Positions 1 through 7,980 of a stretch of 64,000 bases of DNA are shown piece by piece; positions within the stretch are counted from its first letter, which is position 1, and each line of letters starts with the position of its first letter. The position numbers and the translations under genes are program-made. A model generated the notes under the pieces. That model saw only the letters and a list, made by a program, of their open reading frames with translations. It did no database searches and was not told the DNA's origin. The stretch lies in the NCBI GenBank assembly GCA_963665915.2, contig CAXXSG010000006.1, positions 124,001 to 188,000 of the forward strand, written 5' to 3'. The stretch is from JAFGRU01 sp963665915. GTDB lineage: Bacteria; Desulfobacterota; Desulfuromonadia; Desulfuromonadales; JAAYDE01.

Positions 1-250
1 CCGAGGAAGCACTGGCAGAAATATTGATGGAATCCGCTGAAAGGCGTTTTTCTGCAATTTCAAAAGAGACTCTGGTCCGGGTGGAAGCCTCGTAAAAAAG
101 ATTTATAATCGTCTTGCCCCTGAGAGTGGGAACTTTTTTGATTTCCCGCCGGTTAATTTCTTTGAAACTCTCGGCTGTGTCGAGAATCATATTGATGTCA
201 CCAGCCGTCAATTGGGCGGTTCCGAGAATATGTTTATGACTAAATGTCAT
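1..250 (-). CDS. pyrB: Aspartate carbamoyltransferase, catalytic subunit (N-terminal part)
   Basis: This is the first ~83 residues of PyrB; the gene runs off the left edge of the window. PyrB condenses carbamoyl phosphate with aspartate, the committed step of pyrimidine synthesis in the cytoplasm. The translation starts MTFSHKHILG, followed by the family's GDINMILDTAE region, and contains FYEASTRTRVSFE at about residues 52-64. The STRTR segment there binds the carbamoyl phosphate. The ATG at 248-250 follows pyrR by only 20 bases, so the two are cotranscribed and should share the PyrR attenuator upstream of pyrR. Nothing looks damaged in the visible part. Confidence 0.93.
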   Translation of the reverse strand, partial: MTFSHKHILGTAQLTAGDINMILDTAESFKEINRREIKKVPTLRGKTIINLFYEASTRTRVSFEIAEKRLSADSINISASASS

Positions 251-270
251 GGCCGACCCCCACTGGCAAT

Positions 271-807
271 TTATGATTTTGAAAGACACACAGAGACAGC
301 TGCATTATCCGAGTCAAACTCAACAACGATAGCCTCATCCCGAGAGGTGGGAACGTTACGGCCGACATAGTCAGGACGGATGGGGAGCTCCCGGTGCCCC
401 CGGTCAACAAGGACTGCCAACTGGATATTTCTCGGCCGTCCAAGATCGATGAGCGCGTCCATGGCAGCACGGATGGTGCGTCCGGTGAAGAGAACATCAT
501 CCACCAGCACCACCTGCCTGTCATCAAGCGAAAAAGGGAGACTAGTCTTTTCAATGGGACGAATTTCACGGTGGCCCAGATCATCGCGGTAGAGGGTGAT
601 ATCGATCACCCCAACGGGAATTACGACATTCTCTATCCTGCCGATCATATCAGCTAACTGCAGGGCGAGGAAATCGCCGCCGGTACGGATGCCGACCAGA
701 GCGAGGTCAGCAGTCCCCTTGTTTCTCTCAAGTATTTCGTGTGAAACCCGGGTTAAAGCTCGGTGAATCCCGGCTTTATCGAGAATGAGAGTGCTGGATT
801 CGGCCAT
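271..807 (-). CDS. pyrR: PyrR: pyrimidine operon attenuation protein / uracil phosphoribosyltransferase
   Basis: A 178-residue protein of normal PyrR length. The PRPP-binding loop VVLVDDVLFTGRT lies at about residues 99-111, and the family segment VGIRTGGDFLA is at 38-48. PyrR binds a conserved hairpin in pyr mRNA when UMP is high and so lets a terminator form; many members also have uracil phosphoribosyltransferase activity. I chose the ATG at 805-807 because GGAG lies 7 bases upstream; an earlier ATG at 820-822 has no ribosome binding site. The gene precedes pyrB, and a matching RNA target is present in its own leader (873-970), which supports an autoregulatory RNA-binding role rather than only the enzymatic one. 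Confidence 0.93.
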   Translation of the reverse strand: MAESSTLILDKAGIHRALTRVSHEILERNKGTADLALVGIRTGGDFLALQLADMIGRIENVVIPVGVIDITLYRDDLGHREIRPIEKTSLPFSLDDRQVVLVDDVLFTGRTIRAAMDALIDLGRPRNIQLAVLVDRGHRELPIRPDYVGRNVPTSRDEAIVVEFDSDNAAVSVCLSKS

Positions 808-872
808 AAGCATTCTCCACATTTTTAATTTGGTTTATTCATGAGAAGTATTTATGGATAAACCGGGCAGAC

Positions 873-970
873 AAAAAAAGACCTTCCCAGCGGATGCCGG
901 GAAGGTCCTGAAAGCGAGAGTAAATAGACTTTTTTGAGATTTCTGCCACCCTTGCTAACCTCTCTGGATT
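873..970 (-). promoter_or_regulatory. PyrR-binding leader and attenuator terminator of the pyrR-pyrB operon
   Basis: Reading the minus strand, AATCCAGAGAGGTT at 970-957 matches the PyrR-binding loop consensus ARUCCNGNGAGGYU at every position and is followed by GCAAGGGTGG. About 50 bases later comes a perfect stem, GACCTTCCC/GGGAAGGTC (907-880), followed by seven T residues (879-873), which is an intrinsic terminator. It lies before the pyrR start. The order binding loop, then terminator, then pyrR is that of classical PyrR attenuators. The competing antiterminator pairing is inferred, not seen clearly. Confidence 0.85.
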
Positions 971-1079
971 AACTTAAAAGGGACAATTCACAGATTGTAT
1001 TTTGAAGTGCAGCTACTGTAACAAGGTTAATCGGGTTGAGCAACAGAAAATTAATCTCTAGTTTCTGTCAGGTTCTTTC

Positions 1080-1751
1080 TCAATAGATCGGTCGCCCGAT
1101 CCGCCCCCAGCGGGGCCAGTGTTTATGGTTGTCCCAGGACCAGTATTTAATAAAAGCCAGCCCTTTGATTTTTTTGCGATCAACAAAACCCCAAAAACGG
1201 CTGTCATAGGAATGGTCACGGTTATCACCCATAACAAAATACATCCCTTCAGGGACCCTCACGGGTTTCATGAAATCCCTGGGGGCTTTATCCGCGGGAA
1301 GAACAGCGGCGTCCTTATGAACCTCCTGGGGCACGCGGAGGACCTGACCATTAACAAAGACCTTTTTATTACGCACTTCCACGAGATCTCCCGGAACTCC
1401 GATCACTCTTTTTATAAAATCCCTGCGATCAAAATAGGATTTCTCTGCGTCCTCAGGAAATTCGAAAACAATGATGTCTCCCCGGCCGGGATCCCGTAAG
1501 GGAAGCACCCAGGAATCCGTGAAAGGAATATGGCTTCCGTAAATGAATTTGTTCACCAGTAGATGATCGCCAATTAGCAGGGTGTCTTCCATGGACCCGG
1601 ATGGGATTTTAAAGGCCTGAACCACAAAGGTTCGAATCAGGAGAGCAAGAATTGCGGCGACGATAAGGGCTTCGAGATATTCCCTGTACCACGGCTTTTT
1701 ACGGGATTTACTTTTAGGGACCACAGCATCTACTTTATCGGATTTTTTCAT
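1080..1751 (-). CDS. lepB: Signal peptidase I
   Basis: A 223-residue inner-membrane peptidase that removes signal peptides from exported proteins. A basic N-terminus is followed by one membrane segment at about 26-45. The catalytic Ser is at about residue 53 (IPSGSMEDTL) and the catalytic Lys at about 114 (RRDFIKRVIGVPGD). The conserved GDNRDHSYDSRFWGFV box is near the C-terminus. Only one clear membrane anchor is seen, as in many non-enteric LepB proteins. Its ATG overlaps the stop codon of lepA (ATGA), so the two genes form a translationally coupled pair, the common lepA-lepB order. It could serve the many secreted and lipoprotein-like products nearby. Confidence 0.95.
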   Translation of the reverse strand: MKKSDKVDAVVPKSKSRKKPWYREYLEALIVAAILALLIRTFVVQAFKIPSGSMEDTLLIGDHLLVNKFIYGSHIPFTDSWVLPLRDPGRGDIIVFEFPEDAEKSYFDRRDFIKRVIGVPGDLVEVRNKKVFVNGQVLRVPQEVHKDAAVLPADKAPRDFMKPVRVPEGMYFVMGDNRDHSYDSRFWGFVDRKKIKGLAFIKYWSWDNHKHWPRWGRIGRPIY

Positions 1752-3556
1752 TGTTTCGGCTCTTTTACTTTAAGAATTGCAAGAAAAGCTTCCTGAGGAA
1801 TCTCAACCCGGCCAACCTGCTTCATCCGTTTCTTTCCTTCCTTCTGTTTTTCCAGCAGTTTGCGTTTGCGGGTGATATCACCACCATAACATTTAGCCGT
1901 AACATCTTTCCGAAGGGCCTTGACATTAACCCTGGCAATAACCTTGTTGCCAATGGCCGCCTGAATTGCCACTTCATATTGCTGACGGGGAATGAACTCT
2001 TTCATTTTCGAAGTCAACTCCCGTCCCTGCTGAGCAGCCTTGTCACGGTGGACAATCAAGGACAGAGCATCGACTGCTTCGCCGTTAATGAGAATATTAA
2101 GACGCACCAGCTTACTGGCCCGATAGTCCAGAAGATCGTAATCGAGAGAGGCATAACCCCGGGTGATGGTTTTCAAGCGATCGTAAAAGTCAAGCACAAC
2201 CTCGTTAAGGGGCAGCTCATAAACCACCATGACCCGATCGGAGGTAAGATATCTGATTTCATCCTGAATGCCGCGCTTCTCTTCGCACAGCGCCAGAACC
2301 GCACCGACAAATTCATGGGGAAGGTGGATGGAGGCCTTGATAAAAGGCTCTTCAATGGTTTCGATCGCCTGCTCTTCGGGCAGCTTGGTGGCGCTGTCCA
2401 CTGTCAACACGACACCGTCGGTAGTATGCACGTGGTAGACAACCGTAGGTGCCGTGGTTATAAGCCCGACATCAAATTCACGTTCAAGGCGCTCCTGAAT
2501 AATCTCCATGTGCAGCAATCCGAGAAACCCACAGCGAAAACCGAAGCCAAGGGCCACCGATGTTTCAGGCTCGAAGGAAAAGGATGAGTCGTTCAGCTGA
2601 AGTTTTTCCATGGCATCCCGCAGATCATCATACTCACCAGGATCAATGGGGTAAAGCCCCGAAAAAACCATGGGCTTGACCACCTGATAACCAGGCAGCG
2701 GTTTGTCCGCGGGACGATGGAACTGGGTAATGGTCTCCCCCACTCTGGCATCACCAACAATTTTGATGCTGGCAATAATAAAACCAACTTCCCCGGCCTG
2801 GAGGGCGGGTGTTTCAAAGGGATGAGGGCTGAAGACCCCTACTTTAACAACTTCGAAGGATTTGCGGTTGGACATTAAAAGGATTTTATCCCCTTTGGAG
2901 ATTTTCCCGTCCACAACTCTGGCAAGGATGATAACCCCCTGGTACGAATCATACCAGGAATCAAAAATAAGTGCCTTGAGGGGCGCATCCAGGTTGCCGC
3001 CCGGAGGGGGAATCTTTTGAACCAGAGCCTCAAGAAGGTCGTGAATACCAATCCCTTCCTTGGCACTGGCTTCAATAGCATCCGATGCATCGAGACCTAT
3101 AATTTCTTCAATTTCCTCTTTGACCCGTTCCGGATCAGCGCTGGGAAGGTCGATCTTATTCAGAACAGGAAAAACTTCAAGATTTTGATCGATCGCCAGA
3201 TATACATTTGCCAAGGTCTGGGCTTGGACCCCTTGGGAAGCATCCACAACCAGCAAGGCACCTTCGCAAGCGCTGAGAGAACGGCTAACTTCGTAGGAAA
3301 AATCGACATGCCCAGGGGTATCAATCAGGTTAAGAATATAATCCTGGCCATCATCCGCCTTGTATTTAAGCCTTACAGACTGGGCCTTTATAGTAATCCC
3401 ACGTTCTTTTTCAAGTTCCATCTTATCCAGAAACTGATCGGTTTTCTCCCGCTGAGTCAGCGCACCCGTTTCTTCAAGAAGGCGGTCTGCAAGGGTAGAT
3501 TTGCCGTGATCAATGTGGGCGATGATTGAAAAATTCCGAATGTATTTTTTATCCAT
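1748..3556 (-). CDS. lepA: Elongation factor 4 (LepA), ribosomal back-translocating GTPase
   Basis: A 602-residue translational GTPase, close to the ~600 of the family. G1 is AHIDHGKSTLADRL at about 13-26, the G2 region contains RGITIKAQ, G3 is DTPGHVDFSYEV and G4 is NKIDLP. EF4-specific features include the C-terminal region with CYGGDITRKRKLLEKQKEGKKRMK. It is cytoplasmic and acts on stalled or mistranslocated ribosomes. Its stop overlaps the lepB start by four bases. The region upstream (3557-3920) is shared with the divergent acyl-CoA synthetase and should hold the lepA-lepB promoter, though I could not assign one with confidence. The ribosome binding site before the ATG is weak. Confidence 0.97.
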   Translation of the reverse strand: MDKKYIRNFSIIAHIDHGKSTLADRLLEETGALTQREKTDQFLDKMELEKERGITIKAQSVRLKYKADDGQDYILNLIDTPGHVDFSYEVSRSLSACEGALLVVDASQGVQAQTLANVYLAIDQNLEVFPVLNKIDLPSADPERVKEEIEEIIGLDASDAIEASAKEGIGIHDLLEALVQKIPPPGGNLDAPLKALIFDSWYDSYQGVIILARVVDGKISKGDKILLMSNRKSFEVVKVGVFSPHPFETPALQAGEVGFIIASIKIVGDARVGETITQFHRPADKPLPGYQVVKPMVFSGLYPIDPGEYDDLRDAMEKLQLNDSSFSFEPETSVALGFGFRCGFLGLLHMEIIQERLEREFDVGLITTAPTVVYHVHTTDGVVLTVDSATKLPEEQAIETIEEPFIKASIHLPHEFVGAVLALCEEKRGIQDEIRYLTSDRVMVVYELPLNEVVLDFYDRLKTITRGYASLDYDLLDYRASKLVRLNILINGEAVDALSLIVHRDKAAQQGRELTSKMKEFIPRQQYEVAIQAAIGNKVIARVNVKALRKDVTAKCYGGDITRKRKLLEKQKEGKKRMKQVGRVEIPQEAFLAILKVKEPKQ

Positions 3557-3920
3557 TTTCAGGTCTGCATCAATTTCGACAGGGATGTAATTTGTTAACA
3601 GCTAAAATTACTAGAAAGGAAGAGCGATGTAAAGGAATATTAAGACTTTTCAAGGACGCGATAAAATTGTAAAATCATAATGAATTACAGACGTTTTTTC
3701 TGATACATTGAAACATCGGGCTCCTGCAGGGTTCATGAAAAATTCCCGAAAGTTTTACACTCAAACTGAATCCTCGTCTTTTTATAAGCTCAGTTTTTCT
3801 AACCGGATTGTTTTTAATTTTTATTAGAAATTATTCTATAATTGTTTCGCTTGAGTTTAAAAAGCGATTTCTTGCGGCACCAAGTGCCTGTTGTTGAATT
3901 TTACTTCAAGGTGGTTTTGG
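3557..3920. other. Divergent intergenic region, lepA / acyl-CoA synthetase
   Basis: AT-rich spacer without a convincing gene. A TATAAT at 3837-3842 on the plus strand is a plausible -10 for the acyl-CoA synthetase, but no good -35 sits at the right distance. AAGGTGG at 3908-3914 is the ribosome binding site that fixes the downstream start at 3921. Confidence 0.5.
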
Positions 3921-5792
3921 ATGAAAACAATCGACGGCCAGATCATGGAAACCTGCTTCAAGCAAGGTGGGAAAAACGCCCTGGAAAAGAAAATTGGTGA
4001 TTCGTGGCAATCTTTAAGCTACAGCGCCTTATGGCTGAAATCGGAGTTGATTTCCTCGGGACTCCAGCATTTCGGCATTAAAAAGGGGGAACGGGCTGCC
4101 CTCCTTGCCGGCCCTTCACCGGAATGGGTTACCACTTACCTTGGAATCCTAAGAAGCGATGCCGTTGTTGTCCCCGTAGACAAGGATCTGAAAGGTGGAG
4201 AGATCCGGCATATTCTCGCGGACTGTGGTGCCAGGGTCATTTTTACTGAAGAGGCCTATCTGGATACCATTGTTTCACTGACATCCGATCTGCACGACCT
4301 TCAAAAAATTATTATAATTTACCCTGAAACAGCGACAGGGGTGGCCGATCCATCTCTCGAACTGATGCTGGATGAAATTGTTTCCGAGTGGCGCCGTCTC
4401 ACAAAAAAATACAATCTTCCGGAAGAAGAGGCCGGCAACCTGGAACACCTGGCGGAAAGTTTTCACTCTTCCCTGTTAACAAAATTCCACAAACCGGAAA
4501 AACCGGGCAAGCCGATTCCCCACCTTCTCTCCGACGTAGATGTTCTCAGACGGCAGCTGGTTAAAAAGAAACGTCTGGTATACCTGGCTGACTTCACCCG
4601 TAAGGAGCCACCTTCACCCCCGACCCATGAACCCCAGGAACCGGCCGTTATCATCTATACCTCGGGAACGACCGGACGTTCCAAAGGTGCCCTTCTCAGT
4701 CACGCTAATATCATGTCGAACGTTCATGCGGGCATTCAGCTCTATAACCTCACCCCTGACATCCATATGCTTTCCATTCTCCCCATTCACCACATTTTTG
4801 AGCAGGTATTAGGGATACTTCTTCCCCTTTCAGCAGGTGGAACCGTTTCATTTGTTGAATCTCTAAAAAAAATCGGCCCCAACCTGGAGGAGCTTAAACC
4901 TAACTTTCTCCTTGGTGTTCCAGCACTTTACAGGGTCTTTTTCAACCGCATCCATAAAAAGATAAGTGAAAATTTCCTTTCCAGAGCTCTTTTTAACCTC
5001 CCTGCCACGAGAGGTCTGATCCAGAACAAAATCCGCAAATCGATGGGTGGGGACCAGGCCGTTTTTATTAGCGGCGGAGCGGCTCTTGACCCTGAAATTG
5101 CTGACGGCCTCCGGCAATATGGCCTTAAAATTTTTCAGGGCTACGGCATCACTGAAACCTCACCTGTGATTACCGCTGAAACACCCACGGAGCAACGCCT
5201 CGGGTCGGTCGGAAAGCCGTTGCCCGGGGTGGATGTCAAAATTTCCAATCCAAATAATGAAGGCGTCGGCGAAATTCTTGTCAAAGGCCCCAACGTCATG
5301 ATCGGTTATTTTAACAGCCCCGACGCCACCGGAGACGTGCTTGTGGATGGCTGGTACCACTCAGGAGATCTTGGTCGTCTGGATAATGACGGTTTCCTCT
5401 ACGTCTGCGGACGCATGAAAAACCTAATAGTCACTCCCAACGGCAAGAACGTCTATCCGGAAGAGATTGAAAATGAACTTCTTAAAAGCGACCTCATTGC
5501 CGAAGTCATGATTTACGGCCACAAAGTTGACAATACCGCTGAAGAAGTTCATGCCCAGATCTACCCTAATCAAGACGCAATTGACAAATTAGCAGCAGCC
5601 AAAGGCAAGACTTCATTCAGTATTGAGGACGTGGAAAAACTGATCCGTGATGAAGTCCAGGCAAGAGGCAAAAATCTGGCTGACTTTAAACGCGTCAAAA
5701 AGTTCACCCTGCGCGAAGATGAATTCCCAAAAACCACCACCAGAAAGATCAAACGTTTTGCGGTAGAGGCCGGTATTCCCGCCTCCGAATAA
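3921..5792 (+). CDS. Long-chain fatty acid-CoA ligase (AMP-forming)
   Basis: A 623-residue adenylate-forming enzyme that activates fatty acids to acyl-CoA via acyl-AMP, probably at the inner membrane. Motifs in order: the P-loop-like IIYTSGTTGRSKGAL near residue 245; the HHIFEQ segment; GYGITETSPV; GWYHSGDLGRLDNDGFLYVCGR; and KNVYPEEIENEL with the C-terminal domain. An insertion around residues 150-230 before the P-loop is typical of the FAA1-type (COG1022) branch. Start set at the ATG 3921 because of AAGGTGG six bases upstream; an upstream in-frame start at 3891 lacks such a site. It is a single gene closed by a strong hairpin terminator at 5825-5855. Chain-length preference cannot be read from sequence. 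Confidence 0.92.
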   Translation: MKTIDGQIMETCFKQGGKNALEKKIGDSWQSLSYSALWLKSELISSGLQHFGIKKGERAALLAGPSPEWVTTYLGILRSDAVVVPVDKDLKGGEIRHILADCGARVIFTEEAYLDTIVSLTSDLHDLQKIIIIYPETATGVADPSLELMLDEIVSEWRRLTKKYNLPEEEAGNLEHLAESFHSSLLTKFHKPEKPGKPIPHLLSDVDVLRRQLVKKKRLVYLADFTRKEPPSPPTHEPQEPAVIIYTSGTTGRSKGALLSHANIMSNVHAGIQLYNLTPDIHMLSILPIHHIFEQVLGILLPLSAGGTVSFVESLKKIGPNLEELKPNFLLGVPALYRVFFNRIHKKISENFLSRALFNLPATRGLIQNKIRKSMGGDQAVFISGGAALDPEIADGLRQYGLKIFQGYGITETSPVITAETPTEQRLGSVGKPLPGVDVKISNPNNEGVGEILVKGPNVMIGYFNSPDATGDVLVDGWYHSGDLGRLDNDGFLYVCGRMKNLIVTPNGKNVYPEEIENELLKSDLIAEVMIYGHKVDNTAEEVHAQIYPNQDAIDKLAAAKGKTSFSIEDVEKLIRDEVQARGKNLADFKRVKKFTLREDEFPKTTTRKIKRFAVEAGIPASE

Positions 5793-5824
5793 AGAGCTCT
5801 GGTTTAACTTTAGGGATAAAAAAA

Positions 5825-5855
5825 AGCGCCTCTTTTCCTGCTGAGGCGCTTTTTC
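5825..5855. terminator. Bidirectional intrinsic terminator
   Basis: Perfect 8-bp stem AGCGCCTC/GAGGCGCT with T-runs on both strands. It lies between the plus-strand acyl-CoA ligase and the minus-strand secreted protein gene ending at 5908, so it can serve both. Confidence 0.85.
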
Positions 5856-5907
5856 CGGGCTGACTTCCAGTCAAATAATTTTTGCCCCTTTTTCCTTAAA
5901 TTCCTTT

Positions 5908-6372
5908 TCAGAACCACCAGCCAAAAGCCAGATAATTTGGGCCATGTGTGCGGTTTTGATTATTATGCTGGTAATTTACGTGGCCTTTTCTGTGTTGCTT
6001 GTGATCATCCTTGTACCCGTAATGCTTTTGTTGTTGGTAATTCCGCTTGATCTTCCTGACATCATGTTTGTAGTTCTGCCAATCAGCAACCATGTTTCGA
6101 TGAATTCTTTTTTGTTCGCGGCGTGAATCTGCTTGTTTCATGGCCTGTTTATTGTGCTTTCTGTCTTTCTGGAATTCCCGCCACTCACTGTTTAAATCTT
6201 TCTTGTAAGCACGGCGACCGTTATCATACTTCTTATCAGAGTGCCTATATTGGGATTGTTTGCCGGCTTTATAACCATCTCCACGATTCCTGTCACCTCT
6301 ATCCGCCGCTGCCGGCATAGCCATCAGCGTCACCATAACCAAACCGAGTCCTGATATAATAATTTTTTTCAT
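5908..6372 (-). CDS. Small secreted basic, His/Gln/Asn-rich protein of unknown function
   Basis: A 154-residue protein starting MKKIIISGLGLVMVTLMA, a typical signal peptide with likely cleavage after AAA near residue 23. The start at 6370-6372 is chosen because GGAGG lies 6 bases before it; the reading frame extends further upstream without a site. The mature part is highly charged (many K, R, D, H, Q, N) and probably helical in the middle (RREQKRIHRNMVADWQNYKHDVRKIK is one such run, about residues 84-109). The very C-terminus turns aromatic (AFGWWF). No family was recognised. The His richness could suit metal binding, but that is only inference. It is probably periplasmic or exported and monocistronic. 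Confidence 0.7.
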   Translation of the reverse strand: MKKIIISGLGLVMVTLMAMPAAADRGDRNRGDGYKAGKQSQYRHSDKKYDNGRRAYKKDLNSEWREFQKDRKHNKQAMKQADSRREQKRIHRNMVADWQNYKHDVRKIKRNYQQQKHYGYKDDHKQHRKGHVNYQHNNQNRTHGPNYLAFGWWF

Positions 6373-6598
6373 TGGTGCCTCCTTTTTTATTTTGTAGTCC
6401 GTTCTTATCAGGTAAATGAAGATCGAACAGCAAAAGGTTACAGCCAATTTCTTTTTTTTTTAAAACTGCCAAAGCCCTCCTTGAGAATGTATCTTGCATA
6501 TTAATTTGTAGAGAAGTGAAAGTAGGCCTCCTGAAAAACATTTTCTCTGCAGAAGTAGAAAATTCATTATATTATTTAATAGGATGGAGAAAACATTA

Positions 6599-7033
6599 AT
6601 GGTCGAAAGAAGATGGGGCAAAAGGTTTAACACTGAAATCAAAGCCCGGTTTGGTGAAAAAGAACTCGACCACTTCGGCTGGGTTCAGGACATGTCCATC
6701 TTTGGTTTTTTTATCGTAACCTCCAAATCTTATCCGATTGGAACCCTTTTAAATATTGTGATAACAACCAAGGGCCAAAAGCCATCAATCCTCCAGGGGA
6801 CAGTTCAATGGAGCAAAGAAAAACCCCAAGCAAGTGTTTGGCTAACCCAGGATGGAGGTTTGGGGATACAGATAAAAACATTTTTCCAAGGTCAGGAATA
6901 TTTTGAAGACCAGTGCCAGAAGCTTTGCAGGGAGTGTGCAACGGAAATAAAGACCATCTGCCCTATCCAAAACGAAGAACCTGAAAAAAAGAGTCTCGCA
7001 TTTCTGAGGAATATTTTCACAACAAGGGATTAA
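6599..7033 (+). CDS. PilZ domain protein (putative c-di-GMP receptor)
   Basis: A 144-residue protein with the two PilZ signatures: the arginine motif RRWGKRF near the N-terminus, and DMSIFGFF about 25 residues later in the position of D/NxSxxG. Such proteins bind cyclic di-GMP and modulate motility or exopolysaccharide. The C-terminal third has four cysteines within CQKLCRECATEIKTIC, which may be a small metal site; this is unusual and could be an added sensory element. ATG 6599 is preferred because GGAG is 9 bases upstream; an alternative ATG is at 6584. It stands alone, so its partner process is unknown. Confidence 0.75.
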   Translation: MVERRWGKRFNTEIKARFGEKELDHFGWVQDMSIFGFFIVTSKSYPIGTLLNIVITTKGQKPSILQGTVQWSKEKPQASVWLTQDGGLGIQIKTFFQGQEYFEDQCQKLCRECATEIKTICPIQNEEPEKKSLAFLRNIFTTRD

Positions 7034-7101
7034 TTTTCTTGAAATAGAGACAAACCTTTAGCAGCAAGATTATAAGTTAATAAATAAGTATTTAAGGAAA
7101 T

Positions 7102-7245
7102 ATGACCCAGTCATTAACAATTTTTGGCAGATTATTTGTCGTTAAAAGTAAACAAAACATGGCTGCCAGCCCTGAATTAAAGAAACTTACCTCCCAGTTA
7201 AAAGGTTCTCCAACGATCCAAGACCAGGACGTTCTGATTCTTTAA
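7102..7245 (+). CDS. Possible 47-residue small protein, unknown
   Basis: A short frame MTQSLTIFGRLFVVKSKQNM... of 47 codons preceded by AAGGAAAT directly before the ATG, a fair ribosome binding site. No family is recognised and coding character is uncertain. It is followed after ~175 bases by a plus-strand terminator (7420-7455), consistent with a short transcript. Confidence 0.35.
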   Translation: MTQSLTIFGRLFVVKSKQNMAASPELKKLTSQLKGSPTIQDQDVLIL

Positions 7246-7419
7246 AAAGTATTCCACTTATAATATTTTAACCCCCTGTTTTTATGTACTAATTTAAGGA
7301 CACCAAAATTAGGTTTTGAAAACATGGAAGGTTTCAATTTCAATGGCATGGTAATTGCTTTCTAAATATGTTAACCACTATTAAAACATAATTCCCTGGA
7401 GGCCTCCTGGGGAAGCGAT

Positions 7420-7455
7420 AAGGCCCTGCCCATTAATTTGGCGGGGCCTTTTTTT
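7420..7455 (+). terminator. Intrinsic terminator
   Basis: Stem AGGCCCTGCC/GGCGGGGCCT with one G-T pair and a nine-base loop, followed by seven T residues on the plus strand. It lies upstream of the 69-residue gene at 7614 and downstream of the possible small gene at 7102. Confidence 0.75.
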
Positions 7456-7613
7456 GTTCAGGAAAAAGGACTTTATCACGGAAACTTTTTTCTTTTAACA
7501 GGTGGTCAAGAAAGATCAGTTATGAGAGGATAGAACGCCTTATCCGCTGTTTTGCATGCTATTATTGAAAAACCGGGAAGTGTACATCAGGTCGTTTTAA
7601 AAAGGAGGATGGT

Positions 7614-7823
7614 ATGGAAAGTTACGATTATTTCAATGGATTCCAGCCTGTTTTTTTTAAAGGGGAAATTCTTTTCGAAGAGCCTTATCCCCACGGAGGG
7701 AACGAGCGTCGGGAGCTTTATCGCCTGCCCAACGGCAACTATCTCAGTGGAACCCGATACCGGGACCGAGGGGATGTGTTGATCGAAATCAAAATTACTG
7801 AAACCCGCCCCGAAGGTTTTTGA
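7614..7823 (+). CDS. Hypothetical protein, 69 residues
   Basis: A short protein MESYDYFNGFQPVFFKGEIL..., acidic and aromatic-rich, without signal peptide or membrane segment. The gene is supported by a near-ideal ribosome binding site, AAAGGAGG, ending 5 bases before the ATG. No family is recognised. The sequence YRLPNGNYLSGTRYRDRGDV looks like a beta-rich small domain. It precedes the convergent cyclopropane synthase gene. Function unknown. Confidence 0.6.
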   Translation: MESYDYFNGFQPVFFKGEILFEEPYPHGGNERRELYRLPNGNYLSGTRYRDRGDVLIEIKITETRPEGF

Positions 7824-7980
7824 TACCCCTTACGGTTGATTATTGCATGTATTAAAAGGAAGAGAAGAGCAGCACCGCAAAGCACTGGCGGATCGTTTTC
7901 TCAAACGAATAATTAAATTTATTGTCCAAGAGGCCTGCCTGAATATGTTGGGGACTTCATTGTCAGGTCATTCAAAACGT

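Noticed and set aside
1119..2587. Long plus-strand frames antisense to lepB and lepA
   Set aside because: They are shadows of strongly conserved minus-strand genes and have no family likeness or ribosome binding sites.
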